Source: Clostridiales bacterium UBA5446 (GTDB lineage Bacteria; Bacillota; Clostridia; Oscillospirales; Oscillospiraceae). From it: a DNA stretch of 32,587 nt. Below are positions 15,182 to 24,322 of this stretch, in pieces (position 1 is the stretch's first letter; the number at the start of each line of letters is the position of its first letter). Where the stretch lies: positions 4,814 through 37,400 of the forward strand of contig DIRC01000010.1 in NCBI GenBank assembly GCA_002427465.1. The letters are read 5' to 3'. The notes beneath the pieces are model-generated. The model made no database searches. It was not told the origin of the DNA and saw only the letters and a program-made list of their open reading frames with translations. Position numbers and translations under genes: made by a program.

Positions 15182-16438
15182 TCAGTCAGGCGTTACCCAC
15201 AGATTTGCGCCAATCGCCCGCAGTTTTTCGTCAAGTGTCTCGTAACCCCTGTTGATATGTCCTGAGTCAAGAATGCGCGTCTCCCCTTCCGCGGAGAGCC
15301 CGGCGAGAACGAGGGCCGCGCCGCCGCGCAGGTCCGTGACTGTGGTAGGCGCGCCCTGCAGCTCGGATACGCCGGTAACGACAGCGACCCTGCCTTCTAT
15401 CTGCACCCTGGCCCCAAGTCGCCGCAGCTCGCTGACATAGCGGTAGCGGTTGCTGAAGACGTTCTCTACAAAAACAGATGTACCGGATGCCTTAAGGCAC
15501 GTGGAAAGCAGGACGGGCTGCGCATCCGTCGGAAATGCCGGGTATGGGCCGGTCACCACCGGCTGAGGCGCCCGAAGCTGTTCCGGAGCCCGCAGACGCA
15601 CGTTTCGTTTCCCGGCGTCAATATCACATCCGCACTCGGAAAGCGACCGGAGCACCGTATCGAACTGAACGGGTTCCACGCCCCGCAGCTCCAGATCGCC
15701 GGCGGTTGCCGCGGCCGCGCAAAGCAGGGTCGACGCGACGATGCGGTCCGGCATGATCCGATGTCCCACCCGGGCTTCGGGTGAGAACCCCTCCACCACG
15801 ATTGTCGGCGTTCCGGCGCCGGAAACCTTCGCGCCCATCTGCCGCAGAAATCGCTGCAGCTCCTCTATCTCCGGTTCACGCGCCGCGTTGTTAATCACAG
15901 TCACGCCCTCGGCGGCACATGCGGCCAGCAGGGCATTTTCAGTCGCGCCTACGCTGGGCGAAGGAAAGTCTATCCTCGCGCCCTTGAGTTTTCCGGCCCG
16001 CGCGATGATGTCGCCGCTTTCTTCCGTGATCTCCGCGCCAAGAGCGCGAAGCGCCATGAGATGAAGATCCACAGGACGCGGCCCAAGCTCGCAGCCGCCC
16101 GGCATTGATAATCTTGCCTCGCCGCACCTGGCCAGCAGCGCGCCGAGGAAAATTACGGACGAACGCATCTCGCGCATCAAGTCATGCGATATTTCCGCCC
16201 GGCACAGCCCCGTGGAGTCTATGCTCACCGAATCTCCGTCGCGCTCCGTATCACACCCGAGCCCACGCAGGATGGCCATTGTTTTTTCCACATCCCGCAG
16301 AACCGGTACATTCAGCAGCTCGACCTGGCAAGGTGAAAGCACGGTAGCCGCCATGATAGGAAGCACGGCGTTCTTTGCACCCTGCACCGTTACGCTGCCG
16401 GTAAGCTTGTTTCCACCGAAAACATGCCAAATACTCAT
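15182..16438 (-). CDS. murA: UDP-N-acetylglucosamine 1-carboxyvinyltransferase MurA
   Basis: The 418-residue enzyme adds enolpyruvate from PEP to UDP-GlcNAc, the first committed step of peptidoglycan synthesis, and is the fosfomycin target. K22 and N23 in QGAKNAVLP and catalytic C116 in MPGGCELGPRPVD are present, so it should be fosfomycin-sensitive in principle. The start at 16438 has GGGGAG five bases upstream. It follows murG after a 106-base gap without a recognisable gene. Bacillota often carry two murA copies; whether another exists cannot be seen here. In the B. subtilis cluster this position is held by murB. Confidence 0.97.
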   Translation of the reverse strand: MSIWHVFGGNKLTGSVTVQGAKNAVLPIMAATVLSPCQVELLNVPVLRDVEKTMAILRGLGCDTERDGDSVSIDSTGLCRAEISHDLMREMRSSVIFLGALLARCGEARLSMPGGCELGPRPVDLHLMALRALGAEITEESGDIIARAGKLKGARIDFPSPSVGATENALLAACAAEGVTVINNAAREPEIEELQRFLRQMGAKVSGAGTPTIVVEGFSPEARVGHRIMPDRIVASTLLCAAAATAGDLELRGVEPVQFDTVLRSLSECGCDIDAGKRNVRLRAPEQLRAPQPVVTGPYPAFPTDAQPVLLSTCLKASGTSVFVENVFSNRYRYVSELRRLGARVQIEGRVAVVTGVSELQGAPTTVTDLRGGAALVLAGLSAEGETRILDSGHINRGYETLDEKLRAIGANLWVTPD

Positions 16439-16544
16439 ATATTCTCCCCCGAATGGTAAAATCATGCCATTCTATGCGGAGAGATGAAATTTTGTTATTT
16501 CTTACTTGATTCCGGACGGGTATCGGCCGGGATTTCAGTGACTT

Positions 16545-17669
16545 TTATTCCTCGCTCACCAGTCCCAGAACAATATCCGCAATTTTTGCGGCCGCATCCT
16601 CCACGCCCAGGGCGCGCATGCTGGAAGCCATGGCCGCCAGCCGTTCCGGGTGATGCAAAAGCTCGGAAACAGTCTCAAGAATCCCCTCCGGGGTGGCCTC
16701 CGGCTCCGTAATCACTTTCGCGCCACCGGCCCTTTCCAGAACCCGGGCATTTTTTTCCTGGTGATTGTTGGTAACGTTCGGGGAAGGCACCAGCACGGCG
16801 GGTTTTCCCATGGCGGTCAACTCCGCCAGCGTCGCCGCGCCGGCGCGGCAAATCACCAAATCGGCCGCGGCCATCACCCGCGACATATCGTAGATATAGT
16901 CGCGAACGTCCATGCCGCAGGCCCGATAATCCGGTCTCTCCCGTTCAAGGGCATCGGCCATCGCTATGTATCCGGCCTTTCCCGTGGAGTGTATAATATC
17001 AAAAAAAGGGTTATTACAGGCTTTGACGATCAAATCCTTCATGATGCCGTTCATGTGTGCGGCCCCCAAGCTTCCCCACACCGAGACCAGCAGGGGTCTT
17101 GCGGGGTCCAGGGAAAGCATCGCCTTTGCCGCCTGCTTGTCCGCATCGAAAAAGCTGCCGCGGACGGGTGTCCCCGTCACGACAACCCGTTCGGGATGGC
17201 GGTAGTTTGCCCGGCTTTCCTCAAAACCCACCATAATCCTGTCCACAACACCCTCGAGCATTTTGGTCGTCATCCCGGGTACCGCGTTGGATTCGTGCAC
17301 AGCCGTAGGAATCCCAAGGCCCGACGCCGCTTTAAGCACGGGATAACAGACATAGCCCCCCGTGCCTACCACAACATCCGGTTTGAAGTCCCGTATAATC
17401 CGCTTTGCCGCCGCAGTTGATATCAGCACATTTTTTAAAGTGCAAAGGTTATGCGCAATATCCGCCGGCCTGAAGCCCCGCCGGATATTGGTGATTTTGA
17501 TGGTTTTCAGCTCATATCCCGCCCTCGGCACCAGGTCCGTCTCCATCCGGCCTTCCGCGCCGATGAAAAGAAACCTGGAGCCCGGCATCGCTTCATTTAA
17601 CCGCCCGGCAACAGCCAGCGCAGGGTTAATATGGCCCGCGGTGCCGCCGCAGGTGAATAAAAATCTCAT
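16545..17669 (-). CDS. murG: UDP-GlcNAc transferase MurG (lipid I to lipid II)
   Basis: The 374-residue GT-B glycosyltransferase (GT28) adds GlcNAc to lipid I on the inner face of the membrane, making lipid II. The first glycine-rich loop GGTAGHINPALA is at 8-19. GTGGYVCYPV near 100, HESNAVPG, SVWGSLGA near 215 and the UDP-GlcNAc site CRAGAATLAELTAMGKPAVLVPSP are present. The start at 17669 has AAGG five bases upstream and matches family N-termini; a longer frame would overlap ftsW. It begins 10 bases after ftsW, so the lipid II transferase and the SEDS polymerase are made together. Confidence 0.97.
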   Translation of the reverse strand: MRFLFTCGGTAGHINPALAVAGRLNEAMPGSRFLFIGAEGRMETDLVPRAGYELKTIKITNIRRGFRPADIAHNLCTLKNVLISTAAAKRIIRDFKPDVVVGTGGYVCYPVLKAASGLGIPTAVHESNAVPGMTTKMLEGVVDRIMVGFEESRANYRHPERVVVTGTPVRGSFFDADKQAAKAMLSLDPARPLLVSVWGSLGAAHMNGIMKDLIVKACNNPFFDIIHSTGKAGYIAMADALERERPDYRACGMDVRDYIYDMSRVMAAADLVICRAGAATLAELTAMGKPAVLVPSPNVTNNHQEKNARVLERAGGAKVITEPEATPEGILETVSELLHHPERLAAMASSMRALGVEDAAAKIADIVLGLVSEE

Positions 17670-17679
17670 GATACCCTTC

Positions 17680-18837
17680 CTATCCGGAAACTTTTGCCGG
17701 TATATCCCGGGACGCGCTGAGGACGATGCCCATTTCGGCAAGCTGAATCAGAAGCGCAGTTCCGCCATAGGAGAACAGCGGCAGCGATATTCCGGTGCTG
17801 GGGATAAGATTCGTGACAACGGCCACATTCAGGATAACCTGCAAAGCCAGGAGCGTGGTAATCCCTGCCGTCACAAGCACACTGTATCTGTCGCGCATGT
17901 GCATGGCCAGCCAATATCCGCGGATAATCAGCAGCGCAAACAGGATAAGGATGGCAATCGCGCCTATAAAGCCCAGCTCCTCACAGATAACGGAAAAAAT
18001 AAAGTCGTTGTGCTCCTCCGGCAAATACAGGTATTTCTGCCTGCTTTGGCCGAGACCGAGCCCAAGAAGGCCGCCGGACCCGATGGAGTACAGGGATTGG
18101 ACGATCTGGTAGCCGTCGCCCTGCATATAGGCGAAAGGATCCCGCCAGGCGTTGATGCGGTCGGAGGCATATGGGAAAAACGTCATGATAATCGCCAGTC
18201 CCCCGCCGGCCACAGCGATCCCGCCGATAAACCATATCAGCCTGGCCCCGCCTAGGAAAAGCATAACCGCGCCGATGGCTATGATGATAACGGAGGCTGA
18301 AAAATGCGGCTCCAGCACCAGCAGGCCGACAATCAGAATAAGTATCCCGCCAAAGGGGACGATGCCGTAACGGAAGGTTTTCATTCTGCCCTTGTACTTA
18401 CAAATCAGCATGGCAAAATACATGATGACCGCCACCTTCGCTATCTCCGATGGCTGAAAGGTGGTAAAGCCGAGGTCGATCCAGCGGCGCGCGCCGTTTA
18501 CCTTGGAGCCGATGAAAGGCACGGCCAGAAGCGTAACCAGGGCAATGCCCATGATTGTGGGAGAGATGCGCCGGTAAAACGCCATCGGAAACTTGGAGAC
18601 AATGAACATGACCCCAACGCCCCCAATTGCAAAAACCAACTGGCGCACAAAGTAATAAGTCGCCTTGTTGCCCGTTACCGAGCTGTAATAGGCCCGGGCA
18701 TAGCTTGCCGAAAGAACCATTACAACGCCGATCAGGAGCAGCAGCAGCGTCAAAATCGCAAAGGGCAGGTCAAAACTCCCGCGGCCAATCGCCGCGTCCT
18801 CGGTATAGTCAGCAAGGCGGGTGTTTTCATATTCCAT
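17680..18837 (-). CDS. ftsW: SEDS peptidoglycan glycosyltransferase FtsW/SpoVE
   Basis: The 385-residue protein has about ten membrane segments. It polymerises lipid II into glycan strands at the septum together with a class B PBP. SEDS signatures are NGARRWI (114-120), FQPSEIAK (127-134), and the catalytic-loop region LPEEHNDFIFSVICEELG with D278. The C-terminal GISLPLFSYGGTALL is typical of FtsW and RodA. It sits between mraY and murG, the position of spoVE in B. subtilis, so it may serve vegetative division, spore cortex synthesis or both; no second copy is in the window. GGAGG eight bases before the ATG at 18837 sets the start. Confidence 0.95.
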   Translation of the reverse strand: MEYENTRLADYTEDAAIGRGSFDLPFAILTLLLLLIGVVMVLSASYARAYYSSVTGNKATYYFVRQLVFAIGGVGVMFIVSKFPMAFYRRISPTIMGIALVTLLAVPFIGSKVNGARRWIDLGFTTFQPSEIAKVAVIMYFAMLICKYKGRMKTFRYGIVPFGGILILIVGLLVLEPHFSASVIIIAIGAVMLFLGGARLIWFIGGIAVAGGGLAIIMTFFPYASDRINAWRDPFAYMQGDGYQIVQSLYSIGSGGLLGLGLGQSRQKYLYLPEEHNDFIFSVICEELGFIGAIAILILFALLIIRGYWLAMHMRDRYSVLVTAGITTLLALQVILNVAVVTNLIPSTGISLPLFSYGGTALLIQLAEMGIVLSASRDIPAKVSG

Positions 18838-18881
18838 AAGCGTGCCCTCCAGAAAGCCGGCCCGTCGGGGCGACCCGCGAG

Positions 18882-19895
18882 TCAAAACCCGTAACGGTTA
18901 TAGATTCCAACAAAAGATATTACAGCGCACAAAACGGATATCCCGGTAAACAGCGCGAAAAGCTGCTTTTCCGACCACTTTTTGCCGCTCCAGCCCCCCA
19001 GCTCCAGGTGGTGGTGAAAAGGCGCCATTTTAAAGACCCGTTTCCCGTGGGAAAGCTTAAAATACGCAACCTGGATCACATCCGACAAGGCCTCAAGAAC
19101 AAACAGGAAGCCCAGAACAAGGATGATGAGTGGCATATTCGTCATAAGCGCCATGCCGACAATCGCCCCGCCCAGAAAAAGGGAGCCCGTGTCGCCCATG
19201 AAAACCTTTGCCGGGTTGTAATTATAGAGCAGAAAGCCCAGCAGACCGCCGGCAAGGGCTGAGGCAAATATCCCCAGAGTCGTGTACTGCTCCCCCCAGA
19301 GGAACGTGACGGCGCCGAAAAAAACACACACCGGAATGCTCGTGCCGGAGGCCAGCCCGTCCACGCCGTCCGTCAGATTCACGGCGTTCACCGTGGATAC
19401 GACAGCAAAGGAGCAAAACAGGAAATAAAGCGGCTCGGACATGGGTATATTGACGTTCCAGAACGGAATATAAAGGCTCGGCGTCACATAGCCAAAACGT
19501 CGGAGCAGATAGGTAAACGCCATCGCCGCCACGAGCTGCAGCAAAAACTTTGTTTTTGCGGTCAGACCCAGGTTCTTTTTTCTTTTGAGCTTTTCATAAT
19601 CGTCCAAAAAGCCGATCGCGCCGAAAATCAGCGCAAACATAAGCAGGAAAATATGACCGTAGTCCCCGTCCAGCATCGACTGGAATCCAACCGTCAGGCA
19701 CACAAAAACGCACGCGGCAATAAACATCAATCCCCCCATCGTGGGGGTTCCGGATTTGGACATATGCCACGTGGGGCCGTCCTCTCTTATCATTTGGCCG
19801 GCCTTTATTTTCCTGAGCCACGGCACTAAAAACGCGCCCACGCCCGATGATACCAAAAAGGCTATGATAAAGGAGAGTGTCAGCCTGACCGTCAT
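18882..19895 (-). CDS. mraY: Phospho-N-acetylmuramoyl-pentapeptide transferase MraY
   Basis: The 337-residue polytopic enzyme transfers phospho-MurNAc-pentapeptide from UDP to undecaprenyl phosphate, forming lipid I. Catalytic features are D98-D99 in GFLDDYEKL, the NLTDGVDGLASG loop (173-184), D235 in FMGDTGSL, and the HHH triad at 294-296 in PFHHHLEL. It overlaps the murE stop by four bases (ATGA), a sign of translational coupling. The 44-base gap to ftsW holds no gene. In most relatives murF and/or murD are close to mraY, and they are missing here. Confidence 0.97.
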   Translation of the reverse strand: MTVRLTLSFIIAFLVSSGVGAFLVPWLRKIKAGQMIREDGPTWHMSKSGTPTMGGLMFIAACVFVCLTVGFQSMLDGDYGHIFLLMFALIFGAIGFLDDYEKLKRKKNLGLTAKTKFLLQLVAAMAFTYLLRRFGYVTPSLYIPFWNVNIPMSEPLYFLFCSFAVVSTVNAVNLTDGVDGLASGTSIPVCVFFGAVTFLWGEQYTTLGIFASALAGGLLGFLLYNYNPAKVFMGDTGSLFLGGAIVGMALMTNMPLIILVLGFLFVLEALSDVIQVAYFKLSHGKRVFKMAPFHHHLELGGWSGKKWSEKQLFALFTGISVLCAVISFVGIYNRYGF

Positions 19896-21349
19896 TTTTT
19901 GTTCTTCCTTTTTTCCAAAATCTCCGCGACAATTTCGCGCTCATCCATGTGATACTTGGTTTTTCCGATGATTTGGTAATCCTCGTGCCCTTTTCCGGCA
20001 AGGACAATAATATCGCCCGGCCGGTGCTTATCAATCGCCCATTCAATCGCCTCCGGGCGGCTGGTAATCAGCTTGCTGGGGGTTCGGCTTCCTTTCATTC
20101 CCTCGGCGATTTCAGAAATGATCGCCTCAGGTTCCTCGGTTCGCGGGTTATCCGACGTGATCACAACAAAGTCGGCGTTTTCCCCGGCGATACGCCCCAT
20201 AATCGGCCGTTTCGTCCTATCCCGGTCACCGCCGCACCCGAAAACAAGTACAACGCGGCCCTCCGCGATATTCTTCATGGCTTTCAGGACGTTTTCAAGA
20301 GCGTCCGGCGTATGGGCATAGTCGATCAAAACGGTGTAGTCCCCGTCTGTAGGCACCACCTCCACCCTGCCCTTCACGCCCTTTGCGGCGGAAAGCGCCT
20401 CGGCGCAGTCTGCCAGAGGGATGTCCAGAAGAAGCCCGCAGGCAATCACGCCCAAAGCATTATAAACCGAAAATAATCCCGGTATGCCCAGCTTCATCCG
20501 CTGAAGATTATCGCCGTTGAGGGCGCAGAACCGGACTCCGGAAGGCGCAAGCCTTACGTCCTTTGCCACGAGATCCGCTTCGTTTCTTTTTTCCGAGAAG
20601 GTGAATATTTGACACGTGGCGGAATCCATCATCAGCTCCGCCCAATCGCTGTCGATATTAAAGGCGCCCTTTTTGCAGTTTTTAAACAGCTTCGCCTTAG
20701 CTTTTGCATAGTCGTCCATATCCCGATGGAAATCCAGATGATCCTGAGTGAGGTTGGTAAAAATGCCCACCTCAAATTTTATTCCTTCCACACGGTCTAA
20801 AGCAAGGGAATGGGAGGAGACCTCCATAACAATATGTGTACAGCCGCTCTCCAGCATTTGGGCAAAAAGCTTCTGAAGCTCGTAGGATTCCGGAGTGGTA
20901 TATTCAGTGGGCAGGAATTCGCTGCCTATCATATTGCCATTGGTGCCCACAAGGCCGACTTTTGCGTCCAGGCAGACTTCAAGAAGGTGCTTGATCAGAT
21001 AAGTCGAGGTAGTCTTGCCATTTGTTCCCGTAACGCCGATCATCGTCATTTCGGACGAAGGGTCGCCGAAAAAGTTTCTGGAACATATGGCAAGTGCCCG
21101 ACGGCTGTCCTCCACAAGGACATATGGAATCTCGAAATCCGGCGGCTCCTGGCAGACGACGCATACGGCGCCACGCTCAACCGCGGCGGCGATATACCGG
21201 TGGCCATCGGACTCAAAACCCTTCACGGCAAAAAACAAGCCGCCCTTTTCCACTTTTCTGGAATCGTAATAAATCTCTGCAATCTCCATGTCAAGCTCCG
21301 CACAAAGCGCTGATATGGAGATGTCCTTTAAAATCTGTCTGAGTTTCAT
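19892..21349 (-). CDS. murE: UDP-MurNAc-tripeptide synthetase MurE, meso-DAP type
   Basis: The 485-residue Mur ligase adds the third stem-peptide residue in the cytoplasm. The ATP loop GVTGTNGKTT ends at residue 114. TTPESYELQ binds substrate, the lysine near 220 in AKAKLF is the likely carbamylated one, and the SDNPRTEEP motif (D400-N401-P402-R403) is the signature for meso-diaminopimelate rather than lysine. The organism therefore should have A1-gamma, directly or indirectly DAP-linked, peptidoglycan. GGGGGG seven bases before the ATG is the ribosome site. It lies 33 bases after the PBP gene and overlaps mraY by four bases. Confidence 0.97.
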   Translation of the reverse strand: MKLRQILKDISISALCAELDMEIAEIYYDSRKVEKGGLFFAVKGFESDGHRYIAAAVERGAVCVVCQEPPDFEIPYVLVEDSRRALAICSRNFFGDPSSEMTMIGVTGTNGKTTSTYLIKHLLEVCLDAKVGLVGTNGNMIGSEFLPTEYTTPESYELQKLFAQMLESGCTHIVMEVSSHSLALDRVEGIKFEVGIFTNLTQDHLDFHRDMDDYAKAKAKLFKNCKKGAFNIDSDWAELMMDSATCQIFTFSEKRNEADLVAKDVRLAPSGVRFCALNGDNLQRMKLGIPGLFSVYNALGVIACGLLLDIPLADCAEALSAAKGVKGRVEVVPTDGDYTVLIDYAHTPDALENVLKAMKNIAEGRVVLVFGCGGDRDRTKRPIMGRIAGENADFVVITSDNPRTEEPEAIISEIAEGMKGSRTPSKLITSRPEAIEWAIDKHRPGDIIVLAGKGHEDYQIIGKTKYHMDEREIVAEILEKRKNKK

Positions 21350-21382
21350 TTGTATTCCCCCCGCTTTAAAAAACGATAAGGT

Positions 21383-23716
21383 TTAATAGATGCCAAGCAT
21401 GCTCGAGTCGTTCGTCACAAGGGTGACTTCAACCACCGTACCATGTTCAACCTCGGACCCCACAGGGATGCTCTGGGCCGATATAAGCTGCCCGGCCGGA
21501 TCTGTCACCGAGCTTGATGTCTTCAGGAAGAGACCGTAATAGGATAGCCGCTGCCTGGCGATATCGTAGGGCAGATCCTTAAGGTCTATCATAGCCTCAA
21601 GATCATTGGACGGCTCCGCGCCGGCATAGATGATCACTTCGCTGTTTGCGGCCACAACCGCATTAGCCGCCGGCAACTGCCCGGTTACCGTGTCGCCGCT
21701 GCCGATCACGCGGTAGCCAAGCCCCGCGCTTACCAGTGCCCGCTGTGCCTGCTCCACGGACAGCCCCGTAATATTCGGCACGGATTTATCCATGTTCTGG
21801 TATTCGGATTCGGTATACTGCGGCTCGACGCCCAGATACGGAAGAATATCCGCAAACATTTTCCCCACAACAGGCGCCGCCATCTGGCCGCCGCTCACAT
21901 AGATCCCAGTATCGTTACTGGGGTTATCCAGCAACACCAGAATCGCCACCTTGGGGTCATCGGCCGGAGCAAAGCCAAGGAAGGAGACAATATACTGCTT
22001 TTTTCCGGTCTCAATGGCAAGGCTGACCTTTTCCGAAGTGCCGGTCTTCCCGCCGATCCGGTAACCCGCCACATAAGCGTTTTTTCCGGTACCCTCTTTG
22101 GAGTCGCCGACCACAGCCTCAAGAATTTTGCAGACCTGGGCGCTGGTTTCCTCACTTATAACCTTCCGCACCACCGTGGGCGTCGTCTCCGAAACCACAT
22201 TCCCTTCCGCGTCCCGGATTTCCTTGACAAGATAAGGCTTCATCAATTCCCCGCCGTTCACGCAGGCGGAAACTGCTGTGATCAGCTGGAGGGGCGTGAT
22301 GGTAAAAGTCTGCCCGAAGGAGGCGGCGGCAAGCTGGGATTTGTCATTGACGCTGCAAAATTTATTCTCACTCCACCAGATACTGCCGCTTTCTCCGCCG
22401 ATGTCTATCCCGGTGGTTGCGCTGAGCATAGCGTCCTTGTTCTCGGAGCGGTTGATAAATCCGAAGCCTTCGGCATATTCATAGAATTTTTCCGCCCCCA
22501 CGAGCTGGCCGATGCGCACAAAGGCCACGTTGCAGGAATGCTGCACGACCTGGGTGAGGGTCTGCTGGCCGTGACCATGGGTTTTCCAGCATTTCAGCGG
22601 AGTGGTTCGCCCCAGGACTTCCATGGAGCCCCCACAGTAGAAGGAGGAGCCTTCCGCTACCACCCCTTCGTTAAGGGCCATGGCCAGGGTAATGATTTTA
22701 AACGTTGAGCCGGGCTCGTAGGTATCCGACACCGCCTTGTTGCGCCATTGCAGCTGCTGCGCCGCGGCGTAAAGGGCGCTGCGCTCCTCTTCGCTGGCGG
22801 CTGTTTCCTCTATCTCCGCCAGGGCTTCATCGCTGATCGCCTGATAATTATTCAGGTCGAAATTGCCAAGTGATGCCATAGCCAGTATAGCACCCGTGTC
22901 AACCTCCATACAGATTGCGGCCGCGCCGTTCTGAATCCCGTAGTCCTTTAATGCCTGGGACAGGTGCTTTTCTATGTAATACTGGATGGACGCGTCAATT
23001 GAGAGGGTAGTGTCGCTGCCGTCTTCGGCGTCAAAGTAATCCTCGAAATTTGTATAAAGCATTTCCGTTCCCGCCGCCGTGGTGGATCGGATGGTTTTCC
23101 CGGCAGATCCGGAAAGCGCCTCGTTGTACTCTGATTCTATTCCGCCCAATCCATAATTGTCGAGGCCCACAAAGCCTATGATATGGGCGGCCAGGCTCCC
23201 GTAAGGATAATACCGCTTGGAATCAGTTTCCAGCTTGACCCCCTTGAGGTCGTTCGCTTCCTTAAAGGCTCTGACCTGCTCTGCCAGCTCCGCCTCTACC
23301 TTTCGCGCAACCGTCTTATACCAGGAACTTTTATCCGTGGTCATATTGAGTATTTTAGCGTAATCTACGCCGAGTATCTCCGACAGGCCCGAAGCGATCA
23401 GCACCGGGTCCTCACCATAGATCTCAATCTCCCGCGGGCTGATATAGATGGTATCCACGGTGGCGCTCATAGCCAGAATTTTGCCGTTGGTATCGTAGAT
23501 CGTTCCCCGGGACGCGGAAATCATGGTTTCCCTGACCTGCTGCTCTATTGCCGCGCTTTCGTATTCCTCGTGCTGCAAAATCTGTATTTGATACAGCCTT
23601 GCGCCCAGCACAATAAATGCAACTATGCCGCACACTATCATCAGAAACAGTGTACGGCGAAGAATTGTTTTATTTGGCCCGGATTCTCCGGGCCTGCCTC
23701 CGGATTTATTGGACAT
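21383..23716 (-). CDS. spoVD: Class B penicillin-binding protein with two PASTA domains, SpoVD/FtsI type
   Basis: The 777-residue D,D-transpeptidase crosslinks septal or spore peptidoglycan. It has an N-terminal membrane anchor at about 22-39, a PBP dimer (pedestal) domain beginning near SASRGTIYD, and a transpeptidase domain with S337 in STFK, SCN at 394-396 and KTGT at 557-560. Two C-terminal PASTA repeats follow at about 644-700 and 705-768. B. subtilis has two such genes here (pbpB and spoVD); this cluster has one, so it may do both division and sporulation work or the other copy is elsewhere. GGGGAG lies six bases before the ATG. Its cognate SEDS partner is probably the ftsW/spoVE product four genes on. 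Confidence 0.94.
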   Translation of the reverse strand: MSNKSGGRPGESGPNKTILRRTLFLMIVCGIVAFIVLGARLYQIQILQHEEYESAAIEQQVRETMISASRGTIYDTNGKILAMSATVDTIYISPREIEIYGEDPVLIASGLSEILGVDYAKILNMTTDKSSWYKTVARKVEAELAEQVRAFKEANDLKGVKLETDSKRYYPYGSLAAHIIGFVGLDNYGLGGIESEYNEALSGSAGKTIRSTTAAGTEMLYTNFEDYFDAEDGSDTTLSIDASIQYYIEKHLSQALKDYGIQNGAAAICMEVDTGAILAMASLGNFDLNNYQAISDEALAEIEETAASEEERSALYAAAQQLQWRNKAVSDTYEPGSTFKIITLAMALNEGVVAEGSSFYCGGSMEVLGRTTPLKCWKTHGHGQQTLTQVVQHSCNVAFVRIGQLVGAEKFYEYAEGFGFINRSENKDAMLSATTGIDIGGESGSIWWSENKFCSVNDKSQLAAASFGQTFTITPLQLITAVSACVNGGELMKPYLVKEIRDAEGNVVSETTPTVVRKVISEETSAQVCKILEAVVGDSKEGTGKNAYVAGYRIGGKTGTSEKVSLAIETGKKQYIVSFLGFAPADDPKVAILVLLDNPSNDTGIYVSGGQMAAPVVGKMFADILPYLGVEPQYTESEYQNMDKSVPNITGLSVEQAQRALVSAGLGYRVIGSGDTVTGQLPAANAVVAANSEVIIYAGAEPSNDLEAMIDLKDLPYDIARQRLSYYGLFLKTSSSVTDPAGQLISAQSIPVGSEVEHGTVVEVTLVTNDSSMLGIY

Positions 23717-23761
23717 GGCTATCTCCCCGAATTGCTGTTATACAAAATTATACCGCGCGGC

Positions 23762-24307
23762 CTACTTAAAATATTCCGATAGTGATGAAAGAAAATCTCC
23801 GACACGATCCACAAAGCTGACTGTCTCGTCCGATTCTCCCAAAACCACCGCCCGGTCCTGAACGCTTCCGCAAATATAATAGACCTGATCGCTGCGCGGC
23901 TGCTGCATTCCAAGGGTATTCATCGCATAATCTTCAATTTCCGGCAGATTGATGGCACTTTCGTAGGCAATGAGAAGTTTGGTCTGCTGTTCCTGAAGCT
24001 GCGCCAGACTGGCTTCAAGAGCCACGCATCTGTCCGAGGCCGCGGTAAGCTGCACCCTTGCCAGAAGGGAGAACACCAGCAGTGCCGCCGCAATCGCATA
24101 TCCGATCACCGCCACCGGCGAGACCGCTTGGACCGACACTCTTTCGGCTGCTGAAACCGCTTCCTCTTCCAGTTCCGGCGCGGCCGGAATGTCCAGCGGC
24201 GTGCCGTAGGTATATTCAGGATACAGCTGCGGATTATTCAAATCATACGCAAGGCTTCCCCGAACCGAACCGGCCATGTATTTTAACGCTGCTTTTTTTG
24301 TCGGCAT
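23762..24307 (-). CDS. ftsL: FtsL-like bitopic division protein, extended
   Basis: The 181-residue protein has a 62-residue cytoplasmic N-terminus rich in Pro, Tyr and Glu, one membrane segment at about 63-84, and a short coiled-coil at about 86-117 (CVALEASLAQLQEQQTKLL). The next segment, IEDYAMNTLGMQQP, matches the end of FtsL/DivIC-type proteins. It then runs about 45 residues further to EYFK, longer than typical FtsL (roughly 90-120 residues). The identification rests on topology, this C-terminal motif and its place between rsmH and the PBP gene; sequence alone is weakly conserved in this family. AGGAAAGG lies nine bases before the ATG. FtsL and DivIC-type proteins stabilise the septal synthase with FtsQ. 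Confidence 0.8.
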   Translation of the reverse strand: MPTKKAALKYMAGSVRGSLAYDLNNPQLYPEYTYGTPLDIPAAPELEEEAVSAAERVSVQAVSPVAVIGYAIAAALLVFSLLARVQLTAASDRCVALEASLAQLQEQQTKLLIAYESAINLPEIEDYAMNTLGMQQPRSDQVYYICGSVQDRAVVLGESDETVSFVDRVGDFLSSLSEYFK

Positions 24308-24322
24308 GTTCCCGCACCTTTC

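Noticed and set aside
16451..16472. GAATGG/CCATTC inverted repeat just before murA
   Set aside because: Only six-base arms with a ten-base loop; too short to claim as an operator or terminator.
23717..23761. TATAAT in the gap before spoVD
   Set aside because: No matching -35 and no clear sporulation-sigma pattern; could be chance in a short AT-rich gap.
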